Shown piece by piece: positions 33,301 to 48,200 of a stretch of DNA of 64,000 bases (position 1 is its first letter; each line of letters opens with the position of its first letter). The DNA is from Melanocharis versteri (Eukaryota; Chordata; Aves; Passeriformes; Melanocharitidae): assembly GCA_013397845.1 (NCBI GenBank), contig VZTG01001087.1, forward strand, positions 338,033 to 402,032, read 5' to 3'. Below the pieces are notes generated by a model. It was given only the letters and a program-made list of their open reading frames with translations. It ran no database searches and was not told the origin of the DNA. A program made the position numbers and the translations under genes.

Positions 33301-36300
33301 TCCCATCTGTTGTCCATATTTCAGGATAAGGGATGTTGCTTCCTGCCTCAGACAGGGTGCTGAAGAAGCCCAGTGACCCAGACCCTTTAGCCACACTACT
33401 TTGTGTCCGAGCCAGCTGCCATCCTCACTGCTGGTAACCTGTTGTCCTGCGTGAGAGAATCAGAGTCACCAAGCTCTGCTGCACATTCCCTCATGGAGGA
33501 TCACCCAGCCAGGTCCACAGCTCCACAGACACCGATCTCAGTCCGGTCCTGCTCCTGTGGGACCGAGTGTGGAAATGGCCAGATGAAAATTCCCACCCAC
33601 TGGCACAGCTAAGCTAACACGCATCTGGAAGCTGGGTGGACAGTCCAGGCTGGAACAGCAGCCAGCAAAGCTATAGGACTGGTTTCTCCATCTGCTTTGT
33701 CCTGAGGGGCAATTAATAAGTGGGCAATCAAGATGGAACCTCTTTGACGTCCCCCCACCCTCCCCTGCTCTCCCCAGGTGAAATCTTCAATTTCCTCATT
33801 CCAGCCCTAACAATATAACCATTATCACAGCCACCTGACTCCCCGGCTCTCTGTCCCCACCCCTTTCTGATCTCTCCTGCGTGTTCCTGGAAGTCGGAGG
33901 CAGAAGCAGCCACCTCAGACCAGTTTTTCACCCGGCAGCTGCTGCTCCCCAGCCAGCAGAGATGACAGGGCTGGGGCCGGTGCCCTGCGAGCCCAAGGCG
34001 GTACCCGCCTCGGCACAGCTCGGTGCACACAGGTGCTCCCTGCTGCCTGCCTGCAGCTTTACGAGAGCTGGTGATAACACAGCCTTGCTTATGTTTAGCT
34101 TGATTTTCGACGCTGCCTCATGTGATTCTCCACGTGCCCCCCCCGGGCACTCCCACCCCAGTGGTTTCATGTTGCTTCTGCTTCTCGGCTGTGCTCTGCT
34201 GATGCTGATGTCTCCTCCTCTGGAATACGAGCCAAAACCTATACCCTTGAAAAGGGAATCCAAATGGAATTAAGCCCTTAAGAAGAAAAGTTAAGCTATA
34301 AATCCCAGTTCTATTATGGGCAAGGCCAGATTTCATAGCCAAATGGCCCAAGGGAGCACCTCCCACCACACCCTTCTCAAAAGGAGGAGCAGAAGGCATC
34401 ACCCCCACTTTCCAGTCTCCCTTTTATTTGTTCCAATGCGTTCAATTCATTCTTCTGCTTGAGAGGTTTTATGTCTTCCCTCACAAGATCTCAGGCTAGC
34501 AGTGACGCAATGGTCTGGAAACGGTCTGAAAGCTCTGGAATGGTCCTGGAGGCAAAGAACCTAAATTTTGTTCAAGGTGTAGCTTGATAAATTCAAGCAT
34601 TAGGTAACAAGATACCCTTTGGTGTTGTCTTGGTTTTTATAATGAAGTAATCTGAGCTTTATCCTCTGTAGGACTCAGAACGTCTGGATTAATATCTTAT
34701 TGTTGTTGTTGTTTTTATTTCATCCTTTCTTTTAAACAGAAAAGGTTGGCCAACAAAACATGAATCTTTGTCAAACCATATGACCACTTCTAGTGATACT
34801 GAGAAAAGTGAGATTTCTTCATTACAGTCACTGTCCCATTCTGTCACTTCTTCTTTTTAACTCTATATCAAGATTTTGGTTGCTTCAGATAGATCTCACA
34901 TACCAAGAAGTTTATACTCCCGGGCAACTTTTGGAGTCAGGAAGGGGTTTTCCTCAAGTGAGACACATAGGTTGTTTTTTTAGAGAAAGAATCTTCCTCT
35001 GTACCTTGAAAAATGGTCCACTTCAAGGGGTCTAGGGTCTTTTGTCTTTCATATCCCCTGCCAGTAAAGAATCTCAAAGTATTTGCTCCTGGTATGAGGA
35101 TGTGCGTATTTATCCGCTGAGGCAATTGATCTTTCATGCTAAGGACTTAATAAGATGTTGATGGTATTTCATGGGAGGACAGGTCTGTGGGGATGATTTA
35201 GGTATGTACAGAAATATAAAAGAAGGGAAAACGAGCAATTCATAAAGAAACCAATACTAAACAAACACAGGACTTCAGAAGTGTTTTAAAAAGGGGGAAA
35301 ATAAAATGATAAAAAGTATGGTTGAAAACAAGGGAAGGAGAGGGAGCTGAATAGAAAGAACAGTAGTGAATGAACTCAAAAAGCTAAGAAAACTATGCCC
35401 TTCTTCTCTGTGAGCTGCAGCTGGATATGGTGGGAAGTCAGTGTTGTCACCCCATACAACCCTGTGCCACTACCCTTCATTTGTCCCTAATCCCTTCTGC
35501 TTCCTCTTGTCACCACATCACCATACCTGCTGGGGCAGCGTTGCTGTTCCCTCTTTCTTCTCTCTCACCTTCTCTCTGACAGTCCAATGCCTGGCACTGA
35601 TGGCCTGTAAGAGCACCTGCCACAACTGTTTTCTGCTGTGTGTCCAGAAGTGTCACCCCTTTCACGTTTTCATCACCTGAATTCACTCCTGTCACGCTTC
35701 GCCATCCTTACTGACTGGGCAGGCTCGTGGGCTGAAAAACGGGGTGAACACCTTTCTTGTGGGATACAGAAACAATTGTCCAGTGCCGTAAGGGAAGTTA
35801 CAAAAAGCATCTGGAGTTGTCCGCAACTGGAAAATTAGAGAAACTTTGTAATGTCGCATATAGAAAGGCCGCAAGTCAGGTCAAACAAGGAACAGCTAGC
35901 AAAAGGAATCAAAACTAACAGATGTCTCTTGAAATGCATCAGGCACCTGCCAGATGTTCTGAAGGTCAAAACGGTGGTCAGGCTGCGCAGGGAGTGCGCA
36001 GCAGAGATAAGGCCACCACGGACACCTCTGCAGCCTGTGTGAAGCGTTGAGTGATGAGATCAGGGTGGCAGAACCCATTCTTCAGCAGGGCGGGGTTTGC
36101 CAGCGAACAGGTCTGAAACTGAAGCGGCCGCGGAAGAGGCTGTTCGACACACTGACAAAGCAAACAGTAACAACTTGCTGGGAGCAATGGCACCTGTCCA
36201 AGAGTCTTAAAGGATCTCTGGAATAAAATAGCTGAAACTGCTCTGAGCAGTGTGTAACCCAACGTCTACCCCTGGCGCAGTACCTCAGGAGGGGAAAGGC

Positions 36301-37606
36301 TGAATGTGATGCCCCAGTTTGGCCAGGAGCAGGTGGTGGAAGAGTTTCTGGGACTTGTTTGGGCTTCAGAACAATGAATCTTTTCTTCACATGAATAAAA
36401 AGATGAGACATTAGTACGGCTAGAGGCTAAGAGGGTCTGGAGCAGCCTGTCACACCACTCCACGGTGCTTATGTCCCCAGCAGGCTGTGACATCTGTACT
36501 GTCCTCTGCCAGCCTGACAGTGTGTGTGCTCTGGTCCACCTCCTGAAGCTTTGGAGGCATGCTTGGATGAATGCTGCCTGGTGGTACTGGAGCCAGCCAG
36601 GACTTGTGGAGTGGCTGTCTCTTGCTGCAGGACGTAAGGGGTGTGGTGGTCCCGGTGCTTTGACCCAGCTCCTGGTGAAGGGGACAGCAGCAGGGGCAGA
36701 GGGGTGTGTTTGTGTCACCACCAGCAGTGAGGCTGCTGGTGCTGACCCTCTCCTTCCCCCTTTCCTGATTCAGGAGAAGGAGCTCCCAATGCTGCAACCT
36801 ACCTGGGGACAGGGGTGGGGATGGTCCTCGTTCCTCTGCCGTCTCTCCTCACCAGGGGCTGCTGCCAACTGCTGCTGGTCCTGGAGCCTGAAATCAACCC
36901 TCTCCACTCCAGATGGGCTTTTTGTCCTCAGTTAATTTTTCATCCAGAGGGAGTATCTCTCATTTTTCAGCATCAGCTCATTCCTCATTGAAGGAGATGA
37001 ATGGGAACCCACCTGGGTGTGCTGGGAGAAGCGGAATTTTCAGCTGAGCTGGGAGGAGGAGCATGTTTTTGCAGTGGGTGGGAGCTGGACTAACTTAATG
37101 TTACACATCATGCTCTGGAGGGAAGCATGAGTCCCATGTTTTGTCTGGGACACAATTTAGGGGTGGTTGTAATAGAGCTGGAGGCCTTGAGAAAAGGAAA
37201 GACCAATCCTTTTCCCTTTTCTTCTTTCTCCTTTTGTTCTTTCTATTGTCTGTGTGTGTGGTTTCTGTTTGTTTGTGGGATTTTGAGAGGCGGAGAATAT
37301 GGAATGTTCCAGGCACTTTGTTGTCCATTGTAGCTTATCGCTGCTCATGTTACTGAAATCCAGGTGAAGGACACGTCAAAGAAAGTGTTCAATGCAGAAG
37401 ATTGGTGTCACTAGGAGAAGCAAACATGCAGCACTAGTGAGGACGTGTCTTCGGTCAGCATTTTGTACTCTTCAGGGAGCTGTATCCTTGTAACCCTTCC
37501 TTCAGACCCTAAAAAGGGCTTTTCACAGACTGATCTGTGATGAACATGGCAACTACACGTGAGGGTGAGCACAGCTCTCAAGGCTTCTGACATTTTCAGA
37601 GATGTC
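30304..37606. other. Gene-poor interval, no supported feature
   Basis: About 7.3 kb upstream of SCNN1A. Open frames up to about 156 codons occur by chance in GC-rich parts (33.9-34.3 and 36.3-36.9 kb), but none has recognisable homology or a convincing exon chain. A short A tract lies near 32401-32414. Confidence 0.5.
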
Positions 37607-37735
37607 ATGGAGTCAGAGAATGGTTTAGGTTGTCAGGGACCTTAAAGATCATCTATTTCCAACCCACTGGGCAGGGACACCTTTCACTGGACCAGGTTGC
37701 TCAGAGCTCCATCCAGCGTTCTCACGTGTTTCTAG
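37607..37735 (-). repeat. CR1 LINE 3' fragment (antisense)
   Basis: Reads in antisense: cagagaatggtttaggttgt, ggaccttaaagatcatct, ttccaacccactgggcaggg and ggaccaggttgctcagagct. These match the reverse complement of the CR1 3' end. It is short and diverged. Confidence 0.8.
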
Positions 37736-40700
37736 AGTGACATCTCTACGGCTTAAAAAGCAATCCTGGGTGAGCCTTGTCTTTCCTGTGGTGCACTTAC
37801 CCTGAATTCCAGTGTCACAGAGGTGGCAGGTGCCTGGCTGGCGAGGGCCGGCACACTGACCTGGAGGGTCGGGAGTGGCCTCTCCTGTCCTTGTGTCTGC
37901 CATGTTCCAGGAAAAGGCTTTGGCTGGACACACTGCCTGCCCTGCCGTACCTGTGCTGGAGAAACCATGCCCACAGCTGCTTTGGAGGCACTGCAGAATG
38001 TGTGATTGTGGTATAATGTGAGGTTGAAGCAAACCCAGTTTATTTAAATGATTTACCTCTAGTCAGTGAATACTTTCTTGGAGGCAGCTGAGGTTCAGCT
38101 GTGTTCATAAAGTGCTCCTAAACCAATGTAGTTAGGCTGCTGAATCTGTTTTGCTAACCTTAATGAGCAGAGGCATAATCAAACAAGGGGAACCTGTGGG
38201 GAAAAGATAATCTTGAGCTTGGCTTTATTCTTCGAAAAATACCTGTTCTTTCAATACCACCTTAGAAGTTCTGGCTTGTCCATATCCACAAAACAGTGCA
38301 GCCACAGCCTCCAAGTAATCTTTGTTGGCTCAAGTGCAAAGAACTTAATCTCATGTTTTGCAGGTTGACAAAACATGTATAAAATTTTGTGTCCTATATC
38401 CAACAATCCTCCTAAGGCGTTAGTTAGAAACACCTAAATTTAATATTTATTTGCACTGACACAGTGTGCCTTACAATGGGCTGGTGTGCCCAGCAGCTAA
38501 TCAGATGATGCCCAGATTCCTGCTCCTCGATCCACGTGGCCAGGCAGTGATGCCACGTGGCACTTGGCCACGGCACATTTGACCTTGGAAGGCAGCGTGG
38601 CTGTCTCCTAGGGAAGCAGAATGACTAATATTATTTATCCCTGTCTTCTTAATGTAATCAAGTTTATATTTGATGCACTCTTAGTCTCAGTGACATTTTC
38701 TGTAATAAGTGTTTTATATTTAAAATGGAACGAACGTTGCTGTTAAGCACAAGGTCACCTTGTTTATCAGCGAGTATTACTTTTTTCTGCTTTAGAGTAT
38801 CTGCTTCTCTTGTTTCTGTGGTTTAAATCCAGCTTGAGACCTTCAGGAACACAGTAGTTGTAGACTCTAGTGGGGAATATCAGAGAGCAGGTAGTCAAAT
38901 AAAATCAAATGCCGTGGTATATTTCTCCTTGTGAGGAATACAGCCACTCCTAATGCATTTCTTCCATACCTCCATTATTTTTCCTTCCTTCCAAGTCAGT
39001 TTATGGGCCAAAAAGGCAGACAAACTGCCAGCTCTCATTTCCTGTGTAACACAGGCCTTGGAATTTTACCCAGTGTCTCTTCTCACTGATGTAATTAATT
39101 TTCTTTTTCTTTTTAATTATTATGAAACGACAGCTTGAAAAAACTGACCTGACCTTTATTTGAATACCTTGAGAGACGGTCTAGCTCTTTCATTGACCGA
39201 TAGCTAGGACAGCCATCCTCACTGTTGAGGATGTGATGTCTCATTCTGCTCTGAATAACTTGCAGTGGTTAATTCTCACCGTGCCTTTCTCTGCAGGCGA
39301 TGGTGCCACCAGTACTCTGTATTTCCTGTGGTGTGGCTGAGAGATACTGGTTTAGCGAGACCAGAGTAATGCCTCGGAGTGTCCCCTGTCAGGCGTTTTC
39401 TGACCTCCCTGATTGCTCCTGTCATTTCTCTCTGGACCCTCTCCAGGCTTCCAGGATGACAAAGAGCCGTGTGGGCGGCTGCTCTGTGGGTGGGTGCTGC
39501 AGCTCCAGCCTTTGCTGGGCTTTCAGCTGCGCATCGTCAGTCACAGGTGACGGTGACTTCTCCAGTGGCTGCCAGCGAGGCTCCTGCTCTTGGCAGCTCG
39601 TCCCTCCTCGCTGTCTGTGCAGGAGCCAGCGGTCACACACTCACCTGGGCTTGTCTGGGGTGTCCGAGGCCAGCGGGCCGCCCACGGCATCCATGAGTCC
39701 TGAGCCAGAACAGCAGCATCAAAAGGGAAGAGGAAAGGCTATAAGCAAAAACTGCTTCCCCCAGCAGTTACGCTCTGCCCCTGGTCACTCTTAGGTGTTC
39801 CCGCAGGTCAGACAATCCAGAGGGATTCATGGATCAACAGCACTGAGGCAGCACGGTGGTCCAGGGCCTGAAGAGACTCCACTAACACCACTGGGCGTCC
39901 TGTCTTGGCTGAGTATGTTCACCTGGCCGGGTGACTCGTGCTCATCTGAAGGACTCCCTCTCCTTTAGCCACTGACCTTGGCATTTGCAAATTTTGTCAA
40001 CAATGTTTTTCACAGTTGTATCTCCTAATGCAATTATTAAACAGCACAGTTCTTGCAGAGAGACACACATTTTCAGCAGTGATTGCTGCTTCTTTTTGGA
40101 CAACAAAGTTTTACCTGTTAGCTGCTAATTAATCCATGTAATGCAAATTGTGATGCATACAGATGCTATTCTTTTTTCTCCAGAATGTACAAGTTTCTTG
40201 ATTTGTTTGCACCAGTGCTTTCATAAACCAAATGTATTATTTTGTCCAAGAATGAAGTCAGGTTTGTTTCTTACAATTTTTTTTTAATACTAAATTATTA
40301 AAATTATTTCAATTGTTGGAACATCTGTTAGCTAACTTGTAATAACTTCACACTCTCTTACCTCTGATTATTACTACAGAATCATCTAGCAGTCAGGTGT
40401 CATCTCGCTTTCTCTGGACACTGGCATGTGTTCTTCCAAGACCTTGGGATCTCTCTAGTACATCAGGATTTTTAAATACCAAACTCCATCGGGTCAGGTG
40501 CCTCCTCAGTCAAATATTTTGATTCTGAGATGCAAATTTGCTTGGCTACTGATCTGAAAATACTTATGCTTAAGAGATGCTGTTAAAACTTTCCTTAGTT
40601 TGCAGAAAGATGAGGAAGTTTTTTACTACCCTCATGCGAATACACAAATCCTTTTCTTTCTTTAGTTGCAAACAACTAAATCTCTGTATCAAGAAGCCTC

Positions 40701-43700
40701 CATCAAAAGTCTTCACTATCAACAGTTTTACCTATATCCACCCAGTAAGAGCCTAGGCTGTCACTTTTCAATGTATTTTGGAAAAAACCCTGCTTCCAAG
40801 TGCCGCTAGCACTTGCAGCAATCCAGTTTTTCCAGATTATTTTGAACACTCCTTATCACCTTCTATGCTTCATAAATTCTCACTTTTATTGTATGCCATA
40901 TACCTCCTTTCCATAAACCCCTTCCTTCTGCTTTTTTTCCCCCCTCTGTTGGTTTTCTACAAGATTTCTAAGTGTTAACCTTTAAATTCCCTGATAGGCC
41001 AGAAAAGTGCTTAATCATGTCTGTCTTTGTTTTTTTTTTTTCACAACTACAGAGCCACAGATCTTCTTCATCTTGTAAACTCCCAGCAGTGAAATGTCTA
41101 TAAATAAAAATTTTATTGCAGCTTTCTCCTGGAGAGTCCTATTTTTCTGATTGCTTGATTTGCCATCAGTTTAACCCGTAACTTCCCCTGCTGGAGGATT
41201 TACCCATTTGAAGTACCAATTTTTGCCTACATATATGCTCAGCTTCACACACTAAACACATAAAGATCTTGGTTAATGCCTTGTAGGCATCAGAAAGTGT
41301 ACTTATATACATCTACAGGTACACACCTACATACATGTTGTGTATCTACTTACGGCACGTACACATACATGCATGTACCTGTATTTCCACGTCACACATG
41401 CAGTCGTACAAACACATTTATATGCAACGTAATTTTCTCTGAAACCAGAGGAGAGGCGTTTCTAAAAGTGTGTGCCTGTTGCCTGTAACACAGCAGTGCA
41501 GCATGGAACTGAAGCTGTCCTGGATGAAGATGTGTTTCCCTGTGAGTCCATCCCTGAATGGTCACTCAGCTCCTCCACCTCAGCCCTCTCCCTCCCATAC
41601 CAACCAAGGCTCTGTTAATATTTGGACAGGGCTGGCTTTTCTGAGCAGGATGTGTCAAGGGACAGGAGGCAAAGGACTGCAGGTGGGAGGCACAAAGGTG
41701 TCCTCTATTCTGAAGTCCTTGGAAGTTGCTGGGGCTTTGGTTTACCTGAAAAGGAGAGAGAAACAAAAGAAGAAGTAAGATGCAGTAGGACCAAAGCAGT
41801 GCAAAACATCATCTCATGCTGCCTTCCACCAGAAATGAGTCTCCAGCTCATCCACTCCCTGCCTCTCCCTGCAGGGTCCTGGGATATCCTGGCCTCCATC
41901 TCAAGCAGCGGTGCTGGAGAGAGGCAGATGCTCCTCTCTGCATCTCGACCACGAAGGAAATGGCTCAGCATTTTAAACTCCCACCTGCTCTTCTCCTGAG
42001 CGCGACGGAGAGGTCAGTGATGAAGATGACAGCAGCAATAACATCCCCCACCTGTCCTTGAGATCTCCCTTGCTCTGCAGAGGAAGAGGAGGATCAGTGA
42101 TGTCGTGTTGCCTGCAGCAGCTGCGTAGCCAGCGAGTTGTCACAGCTGAACAACCGCGCTCCCCAGCAGCTGACGGTGAGCGTGCTCTTGTCAGGCACAC
42201 ACATGTGACGGGAAACAAGTGAGCCAAAGCCACACAGACCCAGGGCCAGTTATACTGGCTGCACGGATGTGTCAGGACTCGTTAAAGTGCAGGTATGGCT
42301 TGCCTTTCCCTGCTGGGTCAGGAGGAGACACGGGAGCAATCTCACATCAGCAAGGAGTGTGCGAACCCCAACGGCTCCAACAGGGGGAAGCATTTTTTGC
42401 TGTAGTTCTCTAGTAGCATCAGCCTCCAGCTGAACACTGTGTCCAGCTGCGTGTCTCACTCCTCGGGCCGTGGCTGTTTTCCTGTGCCTGTCCCCTGAGG
42501 TCCAGCCCACTTGCTACAGACTTTTGTTCTGTTGCTTCACCTTCGGTCATAAAATCTCTTTCCCCGTGAAAGAAATAAGATGTTTGCTCCCTCAAAACCT
42601 CAGGGAGTCAAACAAAAACTGAAGAAGTGGAAGGGTAGAGGAGGACAGAGAGAATGGGTATGAGAGGACACCAGAAAGCAAGCATGGGGAACCAGGAAGA
42701 TGTGGAGTGACTCAGAGGTTTTGATCCCCGTGGTGGGTAGATGAGGTGTGAGGAGGTCTGGGCGGGATGAAGAACTCGTCCCTCTGCCCTTGACACCTGC
42801 CTGGTGCCTTGAGATGGGCACTCACAGAGATGGGCTCTGCCAGGGCAGCTGTAGGTGGCTGGTGCCTGTGCTGGGACTGAGCTGATGCTGAGGCAGCTAA
42901 TGCTGGAGGAGCCATCTCAGCTTTGCTGGTGGCTGGAGAAATGTGTGTTTGGGAGAGGAATTTCTGTGTTGTGGCAGGTCAGACTGGTCATTGCATTTCT
43001 CTCAAATGATGCCACTGCTGGAATGATATGAACTCTTGGAAACTCTGGAGGAGGTAAACAGGGAATTGATTTATTGATAGCACAGTACAGAAGTCTGTCC
43101 ACAAGGGAAAGAAGATGAGCAGCCTGTGACGATGAGTGTTGGGAGCAGTGGGATTAGGGTGCAGGGCAGTTTCAGTGCCTGAGGCCAGGGGACTCTTGTT
43201 GTCCCCAGGCACTTCCCTTCCTCACTGGCCACACGCAGCTGGGTGATTGCAGGGCCTGCTGCGCTGGGGTGGGCACACAAACAAATGCCACATCTCTTGT
43301 CTGCCAGGCTCCATCCTTGCAGCCAAGTGATGGATCCCCACTTCCCAGCAGCTTTGATACATCCACACGGACTTTTGGCCACCTGGTCACCTGTAGTCAG
43401 CAATGTTCCCCCCTTGACTGCTGCAGAAGGGCTCTCTGAGCACCAGGGTGATGCTGACCCTGCTGGAGAGCCACAGAGTGACCATGAGCCAGGACAGATG
43501 GCAGGGCCCCTCACCAGCCTGCTGAAAGCTGTGTGTGGGGATCTCAGAGTCCAGCTCCTCCCCATCCTAGACCATACAGAGCAGGGATTCTGTGTGGGAA
43601 TGGGTGTCAGTGGATCCCTCTCACCCTGAACCATTTTCCTCTCTGGAAGAGCATTCACCTTTAGGAGGACCCTATTTTCACTGGGTGACCTTCACTGAAG

Positions 43701-44969
43701 GGGTGCAGGTGCGGGAGAAGTCCCCCACTGGCTACTAGAGCTGCTTCACTTTGACTCTGACAAAGCTGAAGGGGAAAAAACCCCTACATTTAAACCCATT
43801 AACTCTTCCTGCACCAAGCTTGGGAGCCTGGAGGCAGCAGGGAAATGAGGCACAACTGCTGGGGTCGAGGAGCCCTTCCCAACCTGCAGCCTTTCAAGCA
43901 GTCACCTCTCTTCATACTTGCTTTTTAGACTACTTTATCTTTGTGAAAGACTCGGAGGCTGAAGCGAGTTTCTTTTTTTTTTCCCTTCTTTTCTTTTTTC
44001 CTGCAAAACCTTCTTCAACTAGAAAGAAGATGGTTGCCCTGCAGTGGCATGAGCCAGCTCTAGCTCCCCTTTAGCCCAGTGGGCATGTAGTGCCACCAGC
44101 AGCTGCCAGTTCAGTCCTGGCTTTGTGGGGGAAAAAACCACTGGGGAAAAAAACAAGCTGTAAGAGAGGAAATGGATGAGCTCTGATAGTATTTAACTAC
44201 TGCCTTTTCCCTGTCTTTCAAACACATGGAGAGAAGTTGGCTGCTTCTCTGCTGGTCCGTTTCCTTTCCTCACAGTAACAGAACTCACCCATGCTGTGGC
44301 CAGCTCAAATCATGGATACACACCTGCAGGAAACCATGATAACTCCCAGCCACAGCTCGGGGGTCTGGATATAGACCCACCCTTTGCATCCCTGTCCCAT
44401 CCTCACTCACCACTTCAGTCCTTCTTGGAAAAGCCTCACAAGGAATATTAACTCTTCCTGCAGAAGCCACGCTTAGGAGCCACGAGCTGTCAGACGTGGC
44501 CAGCTGCTCTGCCTGGTGCTCCCACTGCCTCTCCAGGGTAAGATCTCTGTGAGTCCCTGCCAGTCTGAGATGCACTCACCTGTGCTCCCCTGGCCCTACA
44601 GGTTATTGTCCAGCATTATCCGTGCTCTCAGGGGGCACCCACATATTCCAACAAAGCAGAGCTTTACCATGAAGGCATCGAGTTGAAGAGAGCCATTCAG
44701 TGGTGCTGCAGCTGCTGGGAGAGCGCTGTGTATCTGTTTTCCTACTCAGGGAGATGAAAACCTGTTAAATCACTATGTGATGACAGATAAGGAGGTATCA
44801 ATGAGCAGAGGCCTAGACAGCAAGGGGAAAGAATACACTCATTGTGATGAGAGAAGCAGCAGCAGACAATCGCACTAGCCAGAGGACCATGTAGTTCAGC
44901 TAAGGGAAGCAGGTGAGGGCAGAGCGGCAGATGCCGGTGCACTGCAGGGAATCTCAAGTGATGCTGTGG
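37736..44969. other. Gene-poor interval, no supported feature
   Basis: About 7.2 kb without recognisable exons. It holds AT-rich stretches, T tracts (for example near 41030 and 43971) and a weakly repetitive cacat-rich stretch at about 41310-41420. Cysteine-dense reading frames near 37.9 and 39.4 kb were examined and not accepted as genes. Confidence 0.5.
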
Positions 44970-45285
44970 AATCAGAGAAGTGATGCTGGGAGGAGACCTC
45001 CAGAGGTCTCTGCTCCAGCCTCTGACTCAGTCAGGTCACCATAATTTTGTCCAACCAAACCTGGAAACCCTCCAAGAGCGGAGATACTGCCACCTTTCTG
45101 GGGACCTGTTCCAGTGCTGCTTTTTCACACTTCTGGATAAAAAAGTCATTCCTGAAGTTCATCCTGAACCTACCAAGTTTCAGCTTGTTGCCACTGTCCC
45201 TTGTTACATCACCTGCTACTATTGAGAAGACCTTGGCTCCATTATCTTTGTAACCACCTTCCAGATATTGGTAGGAAACCATATA
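44970..45285 (-). repeat. CR1 LINE fragment (antisense, old)
   Basis: Antisense CR1 blocks in order: ggaggagacctccagaggtc, tgtccaaccaaacctggaaa, ggacctgttccagtgctgc, aaaaaagtcattcctgaagt, ttgccactgtcccttgttac. High divergence suggests an old insertion. Confidence 0.8.
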
Positions 45286-48200
45286 GGGTGTAAACTAGAT
45301 ATCACACAATTACCAGGAACATGGTAGTGTAACAGTCATCTCCAATGTTAAAAATCCTGTTCAGGACTGGTAGAAAGAGAAATAAAAACAGTTCATTAAT
45401 ACCACATGTATGATGTTACAGGTTGTTTAGACGGCACTCAGAAAGCTAAAAGGGGCTTTTCTCTGGTGCAGCTCAGTGTCAGCCAGGAACTGCTCGAGTT
45501 CATACCTGGAAATGCAGGGACAGAGCAAATATTAAAAGAGATAAACACCAGTAAGAACTCTGCTGCCATGGGGAAACTACCTTCAGAGTTACGGACCAGT
45601 GAATCATCTCCCATCATCATAATGGGCCCCAGGCCTGTAATTCTCAGCATGACATGACAAATTCCTTCACCAAACCATCACTGAACCTACAAAAGGTTTG
45701 TTAGTTGTAAATAGCAATTAAGTCATAGAGCAGGTGGCCATCAAAAATAAATTTGGAGCGCATGATCATAATTTCCTTACATATAATTTCAGTGGGTAGA
45801 TAAATAAGAATAAGCCTGCACTGCATATGCATGTTTTGTTTCAAAAGAAATTAAACCCCAAGGAATTTGAGACTCTTTAGTGTGGACTGCAGTGGTAAGG
45901 AAACTGGATGTTTCCTTACAAAGAAAGGAAAAGATGCCCAGAATTTCTGACAGAGATGTGCAGTGTCTCTGGAACATGCAAAGTAAAGAAGCAAAAGCCC
46001 CTCTGTAGCTACCTGGATGAGCAGCCACAAAGTGAAGGGTAAGGAGAAAATTTTTCTTCAAATGTTTGTAGATATAACATCAATCTGGAAAATGGATTTT
46101 TAAAAGAAGAGATAGTTCTTCTTATAAGTAAATAACTGAACCAGGAAGGAGAAAATGGCTGTGCAAAGAAGATGGGGTCAAACCCTAAAACTATTTGTTA
46201 AAATTAAATAAATATAAAACATATACAAATAAAAGTCTTCAACCAGGAAAATGCTAGTGAAGAGCATGGCAGAGGGCAGGAGCATAATGAATATGAGGGT
46301 ACAGGAACTGCCACACCTGATTTGAAGGCAAAGCATACATTAATGTGTTGAAACCAAGAAAAGAAGCTAAGACCTGAATTTTGATGGATTTTTTAAAACC
46401 GTAATAATTTTTATTCTTAAGAAAGCAACAAGGAGTTACAGAATTTCACAAGATAACAGGCACGGTTCAAATAAACTTCACCTTATCTGTGCTGACTCAG
46501 TTTTGGGAGTTGGAGGTCCATCAAAAAATTCCTTCCTTCAACCCAGACTTAGGATACATGTCAGTAGGTCACTTGCCCTTTCACTCCTTAAAAATTATCA
46601 TCTGCCCCATGTTACTGGGCAGCACTAATTGGGAATTTCCAGAGTCTTTCTCAAGGAAATGCCTTTATCCAGAAAATCTCTGGTTTTGGCAGCACATCCC
46701 ACCTCCTTTCATTCCTGTGCCCTTTTACTTGTCTCCTCTTGACTCTCCTCACAACACCTACAAGGAGGAAGGTCTCTATCCAAACCCATTACCTTTTCTG
46801 TTTCTTGTCTTGTCATGAGTTTTTTTGCCCTGCTCTGACCTTTCTGATTTCCACGATGCCTTCACTTCACTTCCACTTTTCCAGTGAGAAGAAACACTGC
46901 AAAACACGTCAGCCTGGAGTGTGTGGAGTATTGCTCTTGCCCTTCACAGGACTTGTGGACAGCACAAACAAGATCAGAGTCATGAAGATCCAGAGTGTGG
47001 GGGCTGGACTGAGAGCAACCTCAATGCTCTGCTGGAATTGGATCCCCTTTTCCAGTTCAGACCCTGCCAAAACCATAGGCTATTTTGAAAAACACCACAT
47101 GCTCAGTTTCTTCTAATCAATTTCCTCAAGCCGAAATTTAGCCAAAGTTTCATTGGCCAAATGACAAACTTAAACCAGGAGCTAAGGACTTGCTGAACCC
47201 AAACTGAAACCTCTCACCTTTTAAATAAGCCAGCATCGTGCTCACCAAGATACACAGGGCAGGAAAATTCAGTCCCTTCCAGCTCCTAAATCGTCTGCTG
47301 ACTCTGTAAATGGGCAGGACCATCAACACTGAGCTAGCTTGGCATGACCCTTAGATTAGTAAAACTGCATCTGACACCAGCCCACAGCTCTCCGCTCCTG
47401 GTAAGGGGGAGATGAAGTGAGCAGCAGCTCCTTGCTGACATTGGCCAGGTGGGTATGCAGAGATGGAAGGGTGATCTCCCTTTCCCTGTACAGCTTTGCC
47501 TCTCCCAGGTCAGGTGAACCAGACTAACCTGAAGATGGCTGTGGATTTTCAGCTTTCACTGGATGTGCTGAAAGTTACTTAATCAAATTTAGATTTACAG
47601 AAATACACCTGTAAATTCACAGGAGCAAATATGTCTCCCTATGAATGAACACCCTGTGTCTCTCCAGCATGCCCTGTAGGAGTACCAGAAGGAAAATGAT
47701 CCAGTCTCCTGGATGTTCTGTGCACACCCTGGCTGATCCCACGAGGCAGAGGTGGCAATATTCCTAACTCTGACCTGCACCATCAACCATTATATTTCCA
47801 AAGGTTGCAGCCCCCCTGAAGTCTGCCTCAGGCACCTCCTGTGCAGGGAAGAAGCAGGACCTATCGTAATAAGGCTGGAACTGAAGTCATGCCATCTCCA
47901 GGAGCAGGTAGGGACAAGAACACAATCCTCTGGGAATGGCAGTGGTGCTGGTGACACTGGCACTAAAGATAAAACGAGCCAAATTCACACCTAACACAGG
48001 CCAAAATTTCAGGGCAGCCTCAGCAGTTTACAGCAGCTAAGTGGCTGATCATGTGAGAGATTATTCACAGGCTGAAATTTTTCATGGTCTCCTGCCAGCC
48101 TTGAACACTGACTTACTCTGAGACCTTATTATTTAAGCAACTTTTATTCCACCCTCCCCAAATTATCCATAAAACTAAGTGGCTCCATTTTCAAGTGCCC

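Noticed and set aside
36465..36935. Plus-strand frame of 156 codons with several cysteines (GCDICTVLC)
   Set aside because: Cys spacing does not continue into a domain, and composition matches the surrounding non-coding DNA.
37823..38005. A plus-strand frame with Cys spacing like a TNF-receptor module (FGWTHCLPCRTC), in the region where LTBR or CD27 might lie
   Set aside because: Only one short segment fits. There is no chain of neighbouring modules, no clear donor, and the frame stops soon after. Chance in a GC-rich stretch is the simpler reading.
39300..39794. Plus-strand frame of 164 codons with Cys-rich and Ser-rich stretches
   Set aside because: No domain recognised, no exon structure and low complexity.
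43071..43658. Minus-strand open frame of 195 codons
   Set aside because: Low-complexity composition, no recognisable domain, no matching splice sites and no neighbouring exons.
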